A DNA stretch of 5,431 nucleotides from the NCBI GenBank assembly GCA_017620315.1, contig JAFZQQ010000288.1, positions 1 through 5,431 on the forward strand, written 5' to 3'. The notes beneath the pieces were generated by a model. That model saw nothing but the letters and a program-made list of their open reading frames with translations. It did not search any database and was not told the DNA's origin. The DNA comes from Oscillospiraceae bacterium (GTDB lineage: Bacteria > Bacillota > Clostridia > Oscillospirales > Oscillospiraceae). This document shows, piece after piece, positions 1-5,431 of this stretch. The position numbers and the translations under genes were made by a program. Position 1 is the stretch's first letter. Every line of letters begins with the position of its first letter.

Positions 1-350
1 AGCGTCGTGTCAAAGCGTTCAAACGCGCCGCGCGCGGCACGGTACATCAGCGGGAAGGCGACAACGCCCACCGCGAAGAGCGCTGACCACCACTGCATAA
101 TGAGCTTTGTGCCCCACGTTTCAAGCACCCACGCGCCGATCGCATGGTTCGGGCCCAAAACGAGCAGCAGAAGACAGCCCGCGACCGTCGGCGGAAGCAC
201 CAGCGGCAGCGTGAGCGCCACGTCCAGCACGCTCTTTACCGCGCGGGGCAGTTTTGCGATATAATACGCCGCCGCCGTGCCGAGAAAGAACACGATAACA
301 GTGGATATCGCGGCAATGCGCAGCGAGTTGAGAAGTGGAAACCAATCCAT
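1..350 (-). CDS. modB: Molybdate ABC transporter permease ModB, N-terminal part (cut by window edge)
   Basis: This is the inner-membrane channel subunit of the molybdate importer; in the family it pairs with binding protein ModA and ATPase ModC to bring in molybdate for molybdenum cofactor. The reverse strand reads MDWFPLLNSLRIAAIS from an ATG at 350-348, and 116 codons are visible. Three hydrophobic segments appear at about residues 10-32, 47-70 and 84-102. The second contains LPLVLPPTVAG, the hallmark of ModB permeases, and the third ends FPLMYRAARGAFERFD, which matches the usual ModB stretch before the cytoplasmic loop. Family members are about 220-230 residues, so roughly half is present; the EAA loop that contacts the ATPase lies outside. 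The start is supported by TAAGGAG seven bases upstream and by the typical MDWFPL opening. CysT/CysW-type sulfate or tungstate permeases are the main alternatives, but LPLVLPPTV favours ModB. Confidence 0.93.
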   Translation of the reverse strand, partial: MDWFPLLNSLRIAAISTVIVFFLGTAAAYYIAKLPRAVKSVLDVALTLPLVLPPTVAGCLLLLVLGPNHAIGAWVLETWGTKLIMQWWSALFAVGVVAFPLMYRAARGAFERFDTT

Positions 351-357
351 AGCGCCG

Positions 358-364
358 CTCCTTA
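358..364 (-). promoter_or_regulatory. Ribosome binding site of modB
   Basis: The reverse strand reads TAAGGAG, a near-perfect Shine-Dalgarno sequence, seven bases before the ATG at 350. It fixes the modB start. Confidence 0.85.
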
Positions 365-390
365 GGAACAGAGTTTTTTCACAGCTATTC

Positions 391-419
391 ATCATATCAC
401 ACAAGGAATTTCGGCGCAA
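391..419 (-). promoter_or_regulatory. Candidate sigma-A promoter of modB
   Basis: On the reverse strand a -10 hexamer TATGAT (391-396, five of six consensus bases) lies 17 bp from TTGCGC (414-419, three of six). The predicted start is near 384, leaving an untranslated leader of about 34 nt, too short for a molybdenum-cofactor riboswitch. The -35 hexamer lies inside the inverted repeat at 410-425, so a factor bound there could block or recruit polymerase. This rests on hexamer matching only. Confidence 0.5.
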
Positions 420-425
420 GCCGAA
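410..425. repeat. Perfect inverted repeat TTCGGC-GCAA-GCCGAA over the modB -35
   Basis: Two 6-bp perfect arms are separated by GCAA. The element covers the proposed modB -35 hexamer. It lies upstream of the predicted modB transcript start, so a DNA operator is more likely than an RNA hairpin of the modB leader. On the plus strand it would form a GNRA-capped hairpin, but no plus-strand transcript is known here and no T-run follows to make it a terminator. Confidence 0.6.
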
Positions 426-429
426 TCAA

Positions 430-444
430 GCCAAAAGTTTTGGC
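430..444. repeat. Perfect 15-bp palindrome GCCAAAA-G-TTTTGGC
   Basis: Two 7-bp perfect arms surround a single central base, in the typical form of a dimeric repressor or activator site. It is five bases from the inverted repeat at 410-425 and upstream of the modB -35. The arms lie too close together to fold as an RNA hairpin, so protein binding to DNA is the better reading. It does not match an operator I can name. Confidence 0.6.
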
Positions 445-508
445 AGGAAATCACACAAAATATTATGCTGCGGGGCCCTACTATAAATTTTATTAATATA
501 GGTAATTC

Positions 509-537
509 TTGACAATCAGAGCTTATCGTGATACAGT
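509..537 (+). promoter_or_regulatory. Sigma-A promoter of the tetR gene
   Basis: A consensus -35 TTGACA (509-514) is followed after 17 bp by TACAGT (532-537, four of six bases of TATAAT). The predicted start is near 544, leaving a leader of about 29 nt before the ATG at 573. AT-rich DNA (481-500, TATAAATTTTATTAATATA) lies directly upstream and could serve as an UP-like element. Two copies of the candidate operator overlap the spacer/-10 and the start site. Confidence 0.7.
524..533 (+). promoter_or_regulatory. Candidate TetR operator, copy 1
   Basis: TATCGTGATA is an inverted repeat (TATC/GATA around GT) lying between the -35 and -10 of the tetR promoter and overlapping the -10. The 12-mer TATCGTGATACA (524-535) recurs exactly at 1224-1235. 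The core resembles classical tetO (TATCA-x-TGATA) but is one base shorter in the middle. Autorepression by the TetR protein encoded directly downstream is inferred. Confidence 0.55.
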
Positions 538-540
538 GTC

Positions 541-550
541 TATTGTGATA
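541..550 (+). promoter_or_regulatory. Candidate TetR operator, copy 2
   Basis: TATTGTGATA differs from copy 1 at one base and starts 17 bp downstream of it. It covers the predicted transcription start of tetR. Two sites in the same orientation would allow two dimers to bind and shut the promoter tightly. Confidence 0.5.
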
Positions 551-560
551 ATTTAAATTT

Positions 561-567
561 GAGGGGG
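561..567 (+). promoter_or_regulatory. Ribosome binding site of the tetR gene
   Basis: GAGGGGG lies five bases before ATG 573 and supports that start over the internal methionine codons at residues 11 and 18. Confidence 0.75.
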
Positions 568-572
568 GTATT

Positions 573-1220
573 ATGAGGAACGTCGAAAAAGACGAGATCG
601 AGATGGCGGCACGGCGCGAGCTGATGCTGAAAACCGGCTTTCGCGTATTTTCCGAGCGCGCCATCGAGCCGGTCACCATGCAGGACGTGGCGGACGAATG
701 CGGGCTGGGGATAGCGACGCTTTACCGCTATTTCAACACCAAGCTGGTCTTCGTTATCGCCATCGGCGCAAGAAAGTGGGAGGAGTATTTCATCGAGGTC
801 GAAAAGATGTACCGCAAGCGGCACGGCGAGGGCATGAACGCGGCGGAGGAGCTGGAGTTCTTCATCGACTGCATTATCGCGCTCTACACCGATCACAAGG
901 ACCTGCTCGCGTTCAACTGCAATCTCGACACCTACGTCCGGCACGAGGGCGCAACGGCGGAGCAGCTTCGCCCCTATTACGACGCGGTGGAGCAATTCGC
1001 GAAGAAGTTCCACACGGTCTATGAAAAGGCGCAGAGCGACGCAACGCTCAAGCCCGGATTATCCGAGCGCAAGCTCTTTCTCTCGACGCTGCACATCATG
1101 CTCGCCGTCGCCACGAAATACGCGGACGGGCTGCTTGTCCCGGCGGAGGACGCAAACGATCTGACGCAGGAGCTGAACATGCTCAAAAAGCTGCTGCTCG
1201 ACGCCTATACCAACCGCTGA
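573..1220 (+). CDS. TetR/AcrR-family transcriptional regulator
   Basis: A complete 215-residue gene, a normal length for the family. The N-terminal DNA-binding domain spans about residues 12-60. A first helix, RRELMLKTGFRVFSERA, is followed by the helix-turn-helix VTMQDVADECGLGIATLYRYF (residues 34-54), which carries the near-invariant Val-Ala, Gly-Leu/Ile and LYRYF positions. Residues 65-215 are predicted to be mainly helical and poorly conserved, as expected for the ligand-binding and dimerisation domain; the ligand cannot be told from sequence. The gene is divergent from modB and lies 75 bp upstream of a giant secreted-protein gene in the same direction, with no visible terminator between. 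Two operator-like TATYGTGATA sites sit in its promoter and a third before the downstream gene, so autorepression and control of the neighbour are inferred. Family assignment is firm; target and ligand are not known. Confidence 0.95.
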   Translation: MRNVEKDEIEMAARRELMLKTGFRVFSERAIEPVTMQDVADECGLGIATLYRYFNTKLVFVIAIGARKWEEYFIEVEKMYRKRHGEGMNAAEELEFFIDCIIALYTDHKDLLAFNCNLDTYVRHEGATAEQLRPYYDAVEQFAKKFHTVYEKAQSDATLKPGLSERKLFLSTLHIMLAVATKYADGLLVPAEDANDLTQELNMLKKLLLDAYTNR

Positions 1221-1223
1221 GGC

Positions 1224-1233
1224 TATCGTGATA
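1224..1233 (+). promoter_or_regulatory. Candidate TetR operator, copy 3, upstream of the giant secreted-protein gene
   Basis: TATCGTGATA starts four bases after the tetR stop codon. It is identical to copy 1 over 12 bp (1224-1235) and lies 63-72 bp before the ATG at 1296. It overlaps the weak -35 proposed for the downstream gene. The placement suggests that the TetR protein also regulates that gene. Confidence 0.5.
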
Positions 1234-1259
1234 CACGGGTCATTCCCCGATCATATAAC
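1230..1259 (+). promoter_or_regulatory. Weak candidate promoter of the giant secreted-protein gene
   Basis: TATAAC (1254-1259) matches five of six -10 bases. The only -35 in range is GATACA (1230-1235), which matches three of six with an 18-bp spacer. A poor -35 beside the operator copy could mean a regulated promoter. Alternatively, the gene may be read from the tetR promoter. Confidence 0.35.
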
Positions 1260-1284
1260 TTGATGATTCAACAATGTCAGAAAC

Positions 1285-1289
1285 GGAGG
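1285..1289 (+). promoter_or_regulatory. Ribosome binding site of the giant secreted-protein gene
   Basis: GGAGG is six bases before ATG 1296 and nine before the adjacent ATG 1299. Either codon could start translation, and the protein would differ by one residue. Confidence 0.8.
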
Positions 1290-1295
1290 AAAGAA

Positions 1296-1376
1296 ATGAT
1301 GAAGGGCAAGAAAACACTGTCCCTGCTGCTGTGCCTTGTCATGCTGCTCGGCATGCTGCCATCCGAGGCACACGCC
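1296..1376 (+). other. Sec signal peptide of the giant protein
   Basis: Residues 1-27 show the classic three parts: a basic start (MMKGKK), a hydrophobic core (LSLLLCLVMLLGML) and a cleavage site PSEAHA before Arg28, with Ala at -3 and -1. Cys13 sits in the hydrophobic core without a lipobox (preceded by LLL), so a lipoprotein is unlikely. Confidence 0.88.
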
Positions 1377-4300
1377 AGAGGCGTGACCCCCGGTAAAGGC
1401 GCATACTGCATCGATGTCAGAGGCAATTTCTACGATAATTCTTCTTCTCACAAGGTCTATGCCGCCACTGTTGAGATGAGTGCCGGCACGGTTGTCGACG
1501 AAGTGGACAATGTGCCGAACAAGATCGTTGTCACCGGCGCGACATATGAGCAGTACTATCCCCTGCCGACGCCGGGCGCGACATATGAGGTCAAGCTTAT
1601 CGCAAAAAGGCAGAATATAAATGAGGATACAGAGCCCATTCCCATTTCGCAGGGATGCACCTATAACTGCGATATCGAGATCGTAAACCACCAGAATTAC
1701 ATACTGAAGGTGATCCTTTACGATTTCGGCGCGCCGAACTCCGGGGGAAACAAGTACTACAAGAAGATCAACAGCCTCAAGGTGGATGGCAACGTTCAGG
1801 TCATACTGGCAAACAGCTCCATCAACGCCGACCGGATAAAAACCAAGAAAAACACTCTGGAGCTCAAAAACGAGAACAGCGACCCCGTCTGCCCGGTGAG
1901 CGTTGAATTCACCCCGACGGGCACAGGTCACGCCCAAGCCACTCAAAAACCGTTCGAAAACTGCTCGATCACCCTCGGCAAAAACGCCGAGGTGACGCTG
2001 GTCAACCAGGCTTATAAATCGATCACGTTCAGCGGGAACGAGCAGAGCAAGGCAACGCTGAAAAACTATGCATCGGTAGGCAGGGACAAGTTCACCATCA
2101 ACTCGCCCTGCTCCATCACCCTTGTGGACTCGATGCTGAGGGACGACTGGACCTTCACAAGATCCAGCAGCCTCACGCTGGTCAGGTCGACGGTGCGCGA
2201 CGAGCTGATCTTTGACGGAAACAAGCAGGACACCGCGTTCAACCTCTCCCTTATCAGCACAGAGCTCAAGGAGAGCATCACGATAAAAAATAAAGCCGCG
2301 CTGACGATATCCCTCGCGGGGAAAAACAGCCTGAATACATACGACCCGTACAACGAGAATCCAAGAAGCAGCGGACCGGACGACCTGCGTAATCGTCCGG
2401 ACATCATGGTCGCGAACGACTCCAGCCTGACCTTCCGCGACGATCCGGACTTCGCGGACGTGGGCTCGCTGGAAATAGGAGCGCCTGCCGTTGACCCCTA
2501 CAGCGGCAAAACGATACATCTGGAAGATGGCGGGCACTACTACAACGCCGCCATCGGTGGAACGGCGGCTCTTGAGCCCCTGCCGCACGGCGTTATCACC
2601 GTGGCAAGCGGCGTCATTACCGCCGGCTCGCAGAGTGGCGGCGCGGCTATCGGCGGCTCAAGCGCCACAGCCGCCGCACCAAAAACTGCGTACAAGCATC
2701 TGGAATACACGGGCTCGGCGGCAGCGCTGGAGGTATGTTACCACGATTCGGTAAGCGGTACCTTTTACCGTGTTCCGGGCGACACGCAGTTTGACCCCGA
2801 GAAGGGCGGGTATTATCTCACCGAGGAGGACGGACATTATTACGCGTATTCCATCAAATGGGACAGCGAATGGGGACAATATAAGCAAAGCTATGTCTAT
2901 ACGGACGAAATAGACCGGGACGCCTGTACCCCCGGCTTCAGCCCTGACGGTGGAACCGTACACATTTACGGCGGTGTGGTAAACGCCTCCGCCAACTCGG
3001 GCGCAGCCGCCATCGGCGGCGGTGTCGGCGGCGACGGCGGTGAATTCGTCATCACTGGCGGCACGGTCAACGCCCAGGCGAGGATGGGCGCTGCGGCGAT
3101 CGGCGGCGGCTCATGGACGTTCAAGAAGGACAAAAACGGCACGTATGTTTTTGAGGCAAACGCGGCTGTGATCGAGGGCGGCGCGCCCGGCATCATCCGT
3201 ATCATCGGCGGCTGCGTGGTCAACTGCAAAGCGGAAAACAACTACTACACGCTCGATGGCAAGCCGAAGACCTCAATGTCCCCTCCCGATACGCAGCCAG
3301 AATGTTACACGCTCGAAGGCGGCGGATCGATTGACGACAAGGGCTACTTCTATACGCAGGGCTATGTGCTTGGCCCCTCCAGAATGCTTTATGCCAGCGG
3401 CGAGGACAAGTCCGTGAAGATCTACGCCCGAAACGGCGTCAGCCCTATAGTTATGCTGACACAGGATGTTTCAAAGCCTTACGTTTATAGCGACAATTTC
3501 GACGCCTCGTGGAAAAACTTCCTCCCCATTGACGACGCCTATATCTACGACCCGATTATAGTCCTCGTCGGACGCGAGGACGCCACGGATCCCGAGGATG
3601 GCAACGGCAAGGTCATCGGATCGCACTTTATCAGCGACTGGGGCACCAACTACAGCGAGATACCGCTTAAGAACAAGAATTACAAGGTCCGCGGCCAGAT
3701 AAACCTTCCCGGGTGGGGCGACGATTGGTACTCGGAAAAGAACAGCTCGGTCGAGCTGCCCAAGCAGGTCACGCTTACGCTGCTCAGCGGCTCGGTGATG
3801 AACGTCGCCTCGGGCTTCAGGCTCAATGCGAACGAGGGGCAGCTTGTCGTCGAGGACGGCTCGGTCATCAAGGGCAGAGGCATTTGGCCCGGCAAGCCGG
3901 CGATCGACCCGAACGACGATCCCAGCCCCGAGGACACCAAGGCGCTGCTCGAGTACCTGAAGGAACTGGCGGAAGAGCAGCATGGCATATCAGATGCCGG
4001 CAGCCGTATCGGCTCCGACAAGGGCAGCAAACGCACCATCGTCACCCATCTCGGCATAGTGAAGAATCCGGACGGCGTCCGCTGCATCATCCCCGGCGAC
4101 AGCTCGGATGAGATCGAGGCGTCTCTGCCGGACGGCTGGGAGCTCGTGACGGTCATCAACGCGGGCTACTGCGGCTTTACATACGATGGGACCGATGATG
4201 TTTGGAGACTGCTGATATCCAACAAGAGCACCAACATCTCGCTGGTCGACAACAGTGCGCTGCGCATCAGCCCAAGCTCGAGCATAAACGCTCTGAGCGC

Positions 4301-5431
4301 CGTGATCAGTGAGGATAAGGATAATGGCGCAGTCACGATCGTTGCGAAGAACGCCAAGCTCGCCTCGCCCGACTATACGATCTTCCAGAGCAAGACCGGC
4401 AAGGACCTGGAGCTCATATTCTCGCCTGCGGACGACGAGGAGGAGCTCAACGACGACCTCGCCTTCAGGCTCGGCCTTGACGCGGAGGACAACAAGGCGG
4501 TATTCTCGGTGCCGAACTTCCTCGGCAGCTCGTTCAGCCTCAATTCCGTCGCGCCGCTCAAGGACAAGTGCGCCCTGCGCTACGGCGGCGAGCTGAACTT
4601 CACAACGCCCTTCGCGGAGTTCGCGGGCGTCAATATCACGCAGCTCCAGATCAACTATGGCGGCAGCGTCGCGCTCGGCGGCATCGCGGGCGGCGGCAAG
4701 GTCCAGGTTCCGGAGTTCGGCGGCTTCCCCGTGACCGGAAGCGCGGAAATGAACATCAACACCTTCGGCGGCGAGCAGGAATACTCGCTGAGCGTCGAGC
4801 TTGAAACGCCCATCTTCGAGGGCGCGTTCGAGGCGAGCTTCAAGGAGGTTCGCGGCGTCGTACTGCCCGATACGCTGTACGCCGAGCTGGGCGTCGGCGA
4901 GGGCGGCATCCCGCTGGTCCCGCCGACGATCATCGGCTATATCCAGGGCGCGGGCCTCGGCTTTGAGGGCCTTGCCGACACCGTGAACATGGACAGCTTC
5001 GGCGCGCCGCCCATCCGGCTGAAGATGGCGGCAAAGGGCAGCCTGTTCGACGTGATCAACGGCTGGGTCAGGCTGTCGGTCGGTCCCAGCGGCTTCGACC
5101 TCTCCATGACCGACATTGAGATCAAGGGTCTCGAGCTCATAAAGGAATACGGCCTGAGCGCCTCGTGGGACGCCGGAAGGCGCACGATAAAGGGCGTTGA
5201 TTACTGGGGCATGAGCGCCGACATCCATCAATACCTCGAAATCGCTCTGGGCTATAACGACAACGACATCGTGACCGCAAGAGGCACGGTGGGCTACGGC
5301 GGCTTCAGCGGGTACAAGGTCGAAAACACCACGGCGATCGTTATTATCCAGTTCGAGGGATACGGAAGCCTGTACGGTTCCATTCAGATACCGTCGTTCC
5401 TAGCCGGCCCGCTTCCCCCGTTTGACATCAA
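1296..5431 (+). CDS. Giant secreted beta-solenoid-like surface protein (3' end beyond window)
   Basis: The frame is open from ATG 1296 to the window edge: 1378 complete codons and no stop. A Sec signal peptide (residues 1-27, AHA then Arg) sends the product out of the cell. Residues 28-320 show short beta-strand patterns of the LTLVRSTVRDELIFDG type. About 330-644 look like a right-handed beta-solenoid of the kind common in Firmicute surface proteins, with LAGKNSL (340-346), an aatLtf-like rung at 375-380 and GAAAIGGG coils. Residues 645-870 are mixed beta sequence. An acidic stretch at 871-896 (DPNDDPSPEDTK, then ALLEYLKELAEE) looks like a linker, partly helical. More short beta repeats follow to about 1050, then a Gly-rich beta region from 1055. 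No catalytic motif is seen, and any anchor (LPXTG, SLH) would lie outside. Adhesion or glycan binding is a guess. The TetR gene upstream and the operator copy at 1224 suggest regulation. Confidence 0.9.
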   Translation, partial: MMKGKKTLSLLLCLVMLLGMLPSEAHARGVTPGKGAYCIDVRGNFYDNSSSHKVYAATVEMSAGTVVDEVDNVPNKIVVTGATYEQYYPLPTPGATYEVKLIAKRQNINEDTEPIPISQGCTYNCDIEIVNHQNYILKVILYDFGAPNSGGNKYYKKINSLKVDGNVQVILANSSINADRIKTKKNTLELKNENSDPVCPVSVEFTPTGTGHAQATQKPFENCSITLGKNAEVTLVNQAYKSITFSGNEQSKATLKNYASVGRDKFTINSPCSITLVDSMLRDDWTFTRSSSLTLVRSTVRDELIFDGNKQDTAFNLSLISTELKESITIKNKAALTISLAGKNSLNTYDPYNENPRSSGPDDLRNRPDIMVANDSSLTFRDDPDFADVGSLEIGAPAVDPYSGKTIHLEDGGHYYNAAIGGTAALEPLPHGVITVASGVITAGSQSGGAAIGGSSATAAAPKTAYKHLEYTGSAAALEVCYHDSVSGTFYRVPGDTQFDPEKGGYYLTEEDGHYYAYSIKWDSEWGQYKQSYVYTDEIDRDACTPGFSPDGGTVHIYGGVVNASANSGAAAIGGGVGGDGGEFVITGGTVNAQARMGAAAIGGGSWTFKKDKNGTYVFEANAAVIEGGAPGIIRIIGGCVVNCKAENNYYTLDGKPKTSMSPPDTQPECYTLEGGGSIDDKGYFYTQGYVLGPSRMLYASGEDKSVKIYARNGVSPIVMLTQDVSKPYVYSDNFDASWKNFLPIDDAYIYDPIIVLVGREDATDPEDGNGKVIGSHFISDWGTNYSEIPLKNKNYKVRGQINLPGWGDDWYSEKNSSVELPKQVTLTLLSGSVMNVASGFRLNANEGQLVVEDGSVIKGRGIWPGKPAIDPNDDPSPEDTKALLEYLKELAEEQHGISDAGSRIGSDKGSKRTIVTHLGIVKNPDGVRCIIPGDSSDEIEASLPDGWELVTVINAGYCGFTYDGTDDVWRLLISNKSTNISLVDNSALRISPSSSINALSAVISEDKDNGAVTIVAKNAKLASPDYTIFQSKTGKDLELIFSPADDEEELNDDLAFRLGLDAEDNKAVFSVPNFLGSSFSLNSVAPLKDKCALRYGGELNFTTPFAEFAGVNITQLQINYGGSVALGGIAGGGKVQVPEFGGFPVTGSAEMNINTFGGEQEYSLSVELETPIFEGAFEASFKEVRGVVLPDTLYAELGVGEGGIPLVPPTIIGYIQGAGLGFEGLADTVNMDSFGAPPIRLKMAAKGSLFDVINGWVRLSVGPSGFDLSMTDIEIKGLELIKEYGLSASWDAGRRTIKGVDYWGMSADIHQYLEIALGYNDNDIVTARGTVGYGGFSGYKVENTTAIVIIQFEGYGSLYGSIQIPSFLAGPLPPFDI
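1536..1589 (+). repeat. In-frame 15-bp direct repeat encoding GATYE twice
   Basis: GGCGCGACATATGAG occurs at 1536-1550 and 1575-1589, exactly 39 bp (13 codons) apart and in frame, giving GATYE-QYYPLPTP-GATYE. It could be the remnant of a small tandem duplication or of a repeated strand motif. The sequence between the copies is not duplicated. Confidence 0.6.
2544..3227 (+). repeat. Beta-solenoid coil repeats (GGxVxA ... GAAAIGGG) in the giant protein
   Basis: Coil motifs at residues 417-422 (NAAIGG), 432-454 (GVITVASGVITAG ending in GGAAIGG), 552-576 (GTVHIYGGVVNA ending in GAAAIGGG), 581-605 (EFVITGGTVNA ending in GAAAIGGG) and 632-644 (GIIRIIGGCVVNC, without the AAIGGG end). The third and fourth are offset by exactly 29 residues. 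The alternation of short beta strands with small-residue turns is typical of stacked parallel beta-helix rungs in Firmicute exported proteins. The nucleotide copies have diverged, so these are old protein repeats rather than a recent DNA duplication. Confidence 0.75.
2691..2948 (+). other. Aromatic-rich insertion between solenoid coils
   Basis: Residues 466-551 separate the second and third coil motifs. They contain 17 Phe/Tyr/Trp in 86 residues, including GGYYLTEEDGHYYAYSIKW. The composition contrasts with the Gly/Ala-rich coils on both sides. It looks like a domain or long loop projecting from the solenoid, where a ligand-binding face would be expected. I cannot assign it to a known family. 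Confidence 0.5.
4458..5431 (+). other. Unassigned Gly-rich, beta-strand-rich C-terminal region of the giant protein
   Basis: From residue 1055 to the window end the sequence changes to long amphipathic strand patterns broken by Gly/Pro turns, such as LQINYGGSVALGGIAGGGKV, IPLVPPTIIGYIQGAGLGF and RGTVGYGGFSGYKV. It has few Cys and no recognisable catalytic motif. The repeated 'strand, then Gly-rich turn' texture suggests a large beta-sandwich or beta-solenoid. It continues past the window, so its boundary and any repeat period cannot be set here. Confidence 0.5.

Larger units (their letters stand above)
396..458. repeat. Pair of 9-bp direct repeats ATCACACAA flanking two palindromes
   Basis: ATCACACAA occurs at 396-404 and again at 450-458, in the same orientation and 54 bp apart. 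Together they bracket the inverted repeats at 410-425 and 430-444. On the modB strand the sequence reads TTGTGTGAT. The proximal copy runs into the modB -10 element, which suggests regulatory binding sites, but no known factor is recognised. Confidence 0.5.

Noticed and set aside
7..365. Plus-strand frames at 7-264 and 144-365 and a minus-strand frame at 121-345
   Set aside because: All overlap modB in other frames. Only the frame starting at 350 gives the LPLVLPPTV signature and membrane segments.
351..572. Molybdenum-cofactor or other riboswitch in the modB or tetR leader
   Set aside because: The predicted leaders are only about 30 nt, and the inverted repeats lie upstream of the predicted modB start, so no structured leader is supported.
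540..1013. 157-codon minus-strand frame overlapping tetR
   Set aside because: It is a shadow of the TetR coding sequence, whose helix-turn-helix is unmistakable in the plus-strand frame.
1236..1249. CGGG-TCATTC-CCCG hairpin between tetR and the giant gene as a terminator
   Set aside because: The stem is only four base pairs and no T-run follows, so it does not qualify as an intrinsic terminator.
1323..1334. Cys13 in the signal peptide as a lipoprotein anchor
   Set aside because: The residues before the Cys are LLL, with no small residue at -1, and a clear AHA signal peptidase I site follows at residues 25-27.
1251..2588. 445-codon open frame on the minus strand
   Set aside because: It lies in exact codon register opposite the giant gene, so it stays open simply because the sense strand avoids TTA, CTA and TCA codons. 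The protein has no recognisable domain, and the plus strand has a signal peptide, ribosome site and solenoid repeats.
2802..2861. GGYYLTEEDGHYYAYS-type segment as a choline-binding/cell-wall-binding repeat
   Set aside because: Only one such segment is present, and the Gly-Trp spacing of genuine repeats is missing. It is better described as part of the aromatic-rich insertion.
2658..3983. Further minus-strand frames at 2658-2963, 2966-3241 and 3471-3983
   Set aside because: The first and third are in register with the sense codons and end where the sense strand uses TCA. The one at 2966-3241 is a Pro/Ala-rich reading of the Gly-rich coil repeats.
3990..5231. 413-codon open frame on the minus strand
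   Set aside because: Same register effect opposite the giant gene. The translation is rich in Arg, Ala, Asp and Glu with no family resemblance, while the sense strand continues the secreted protein.

Overview
The window looks like chromosomal or contig sequence from a Gram-positive, Clostridia-like Firmicute, perhaps Oscillospiraceae or a relative. This is inferred from strong purine-rich Shine-Dalgarno sites (AAGGAG, GAGGGGG, GGAGG), GC-rich coding sequence next to an AT-rich intergenic region, and the type of surface protein present. No rRNA, tRNA or taxon-specific marker is present, so the assignment is tentative.

Layout. Positions 1-350 (minus strand) carry the first 116 codons of a molybdate ABC transporter permease, modB, which runs off the left edge. 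Positions 351-572 are a divergent intergenic region with a plausible promoter for each side. The modB side holds two perfect inverted repeats and a pair of 9-bp direct repeats. Positions 573-1220 (plus) encode a complete 215-residue TetR/AcrR-family regulator. After 75 bp, a very long open frame starts at 1296 and stays open to the last base (1378 complete codons, no stop). It encodes a secreted protein with a Sec signal peptide, a beta-solenoid-like N-terminal half containing GAAAIGGG/GGxVNA coil repeats, and a Gly-rich beta-strand-rich C-terminal region that I cannot assign. Its 3' end lies beyond the window.

How the parts may work together. A 10-bp near-palindrome, TATYGTGATA, occurs twice in the tetR promoter (524-533 and 541-550) and once just upstream of the giant gene (1224-1233). 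The first and third copies share an identical 12-mer. The simplest reading is that the TetR protein represses itself and also controls the exported giant protein. No terminator is visible between the two genes, so they may also be co-transcribed. modB points the other way and is probably an unrelated transport operon, although its promoter contains a degenerate GTGATA.

Many long frames opposite the giant gene (up to 445 codons) are register-matched shadows caused by avoidance of TTA, CTA and TCA codons. They are not annotated as genes.
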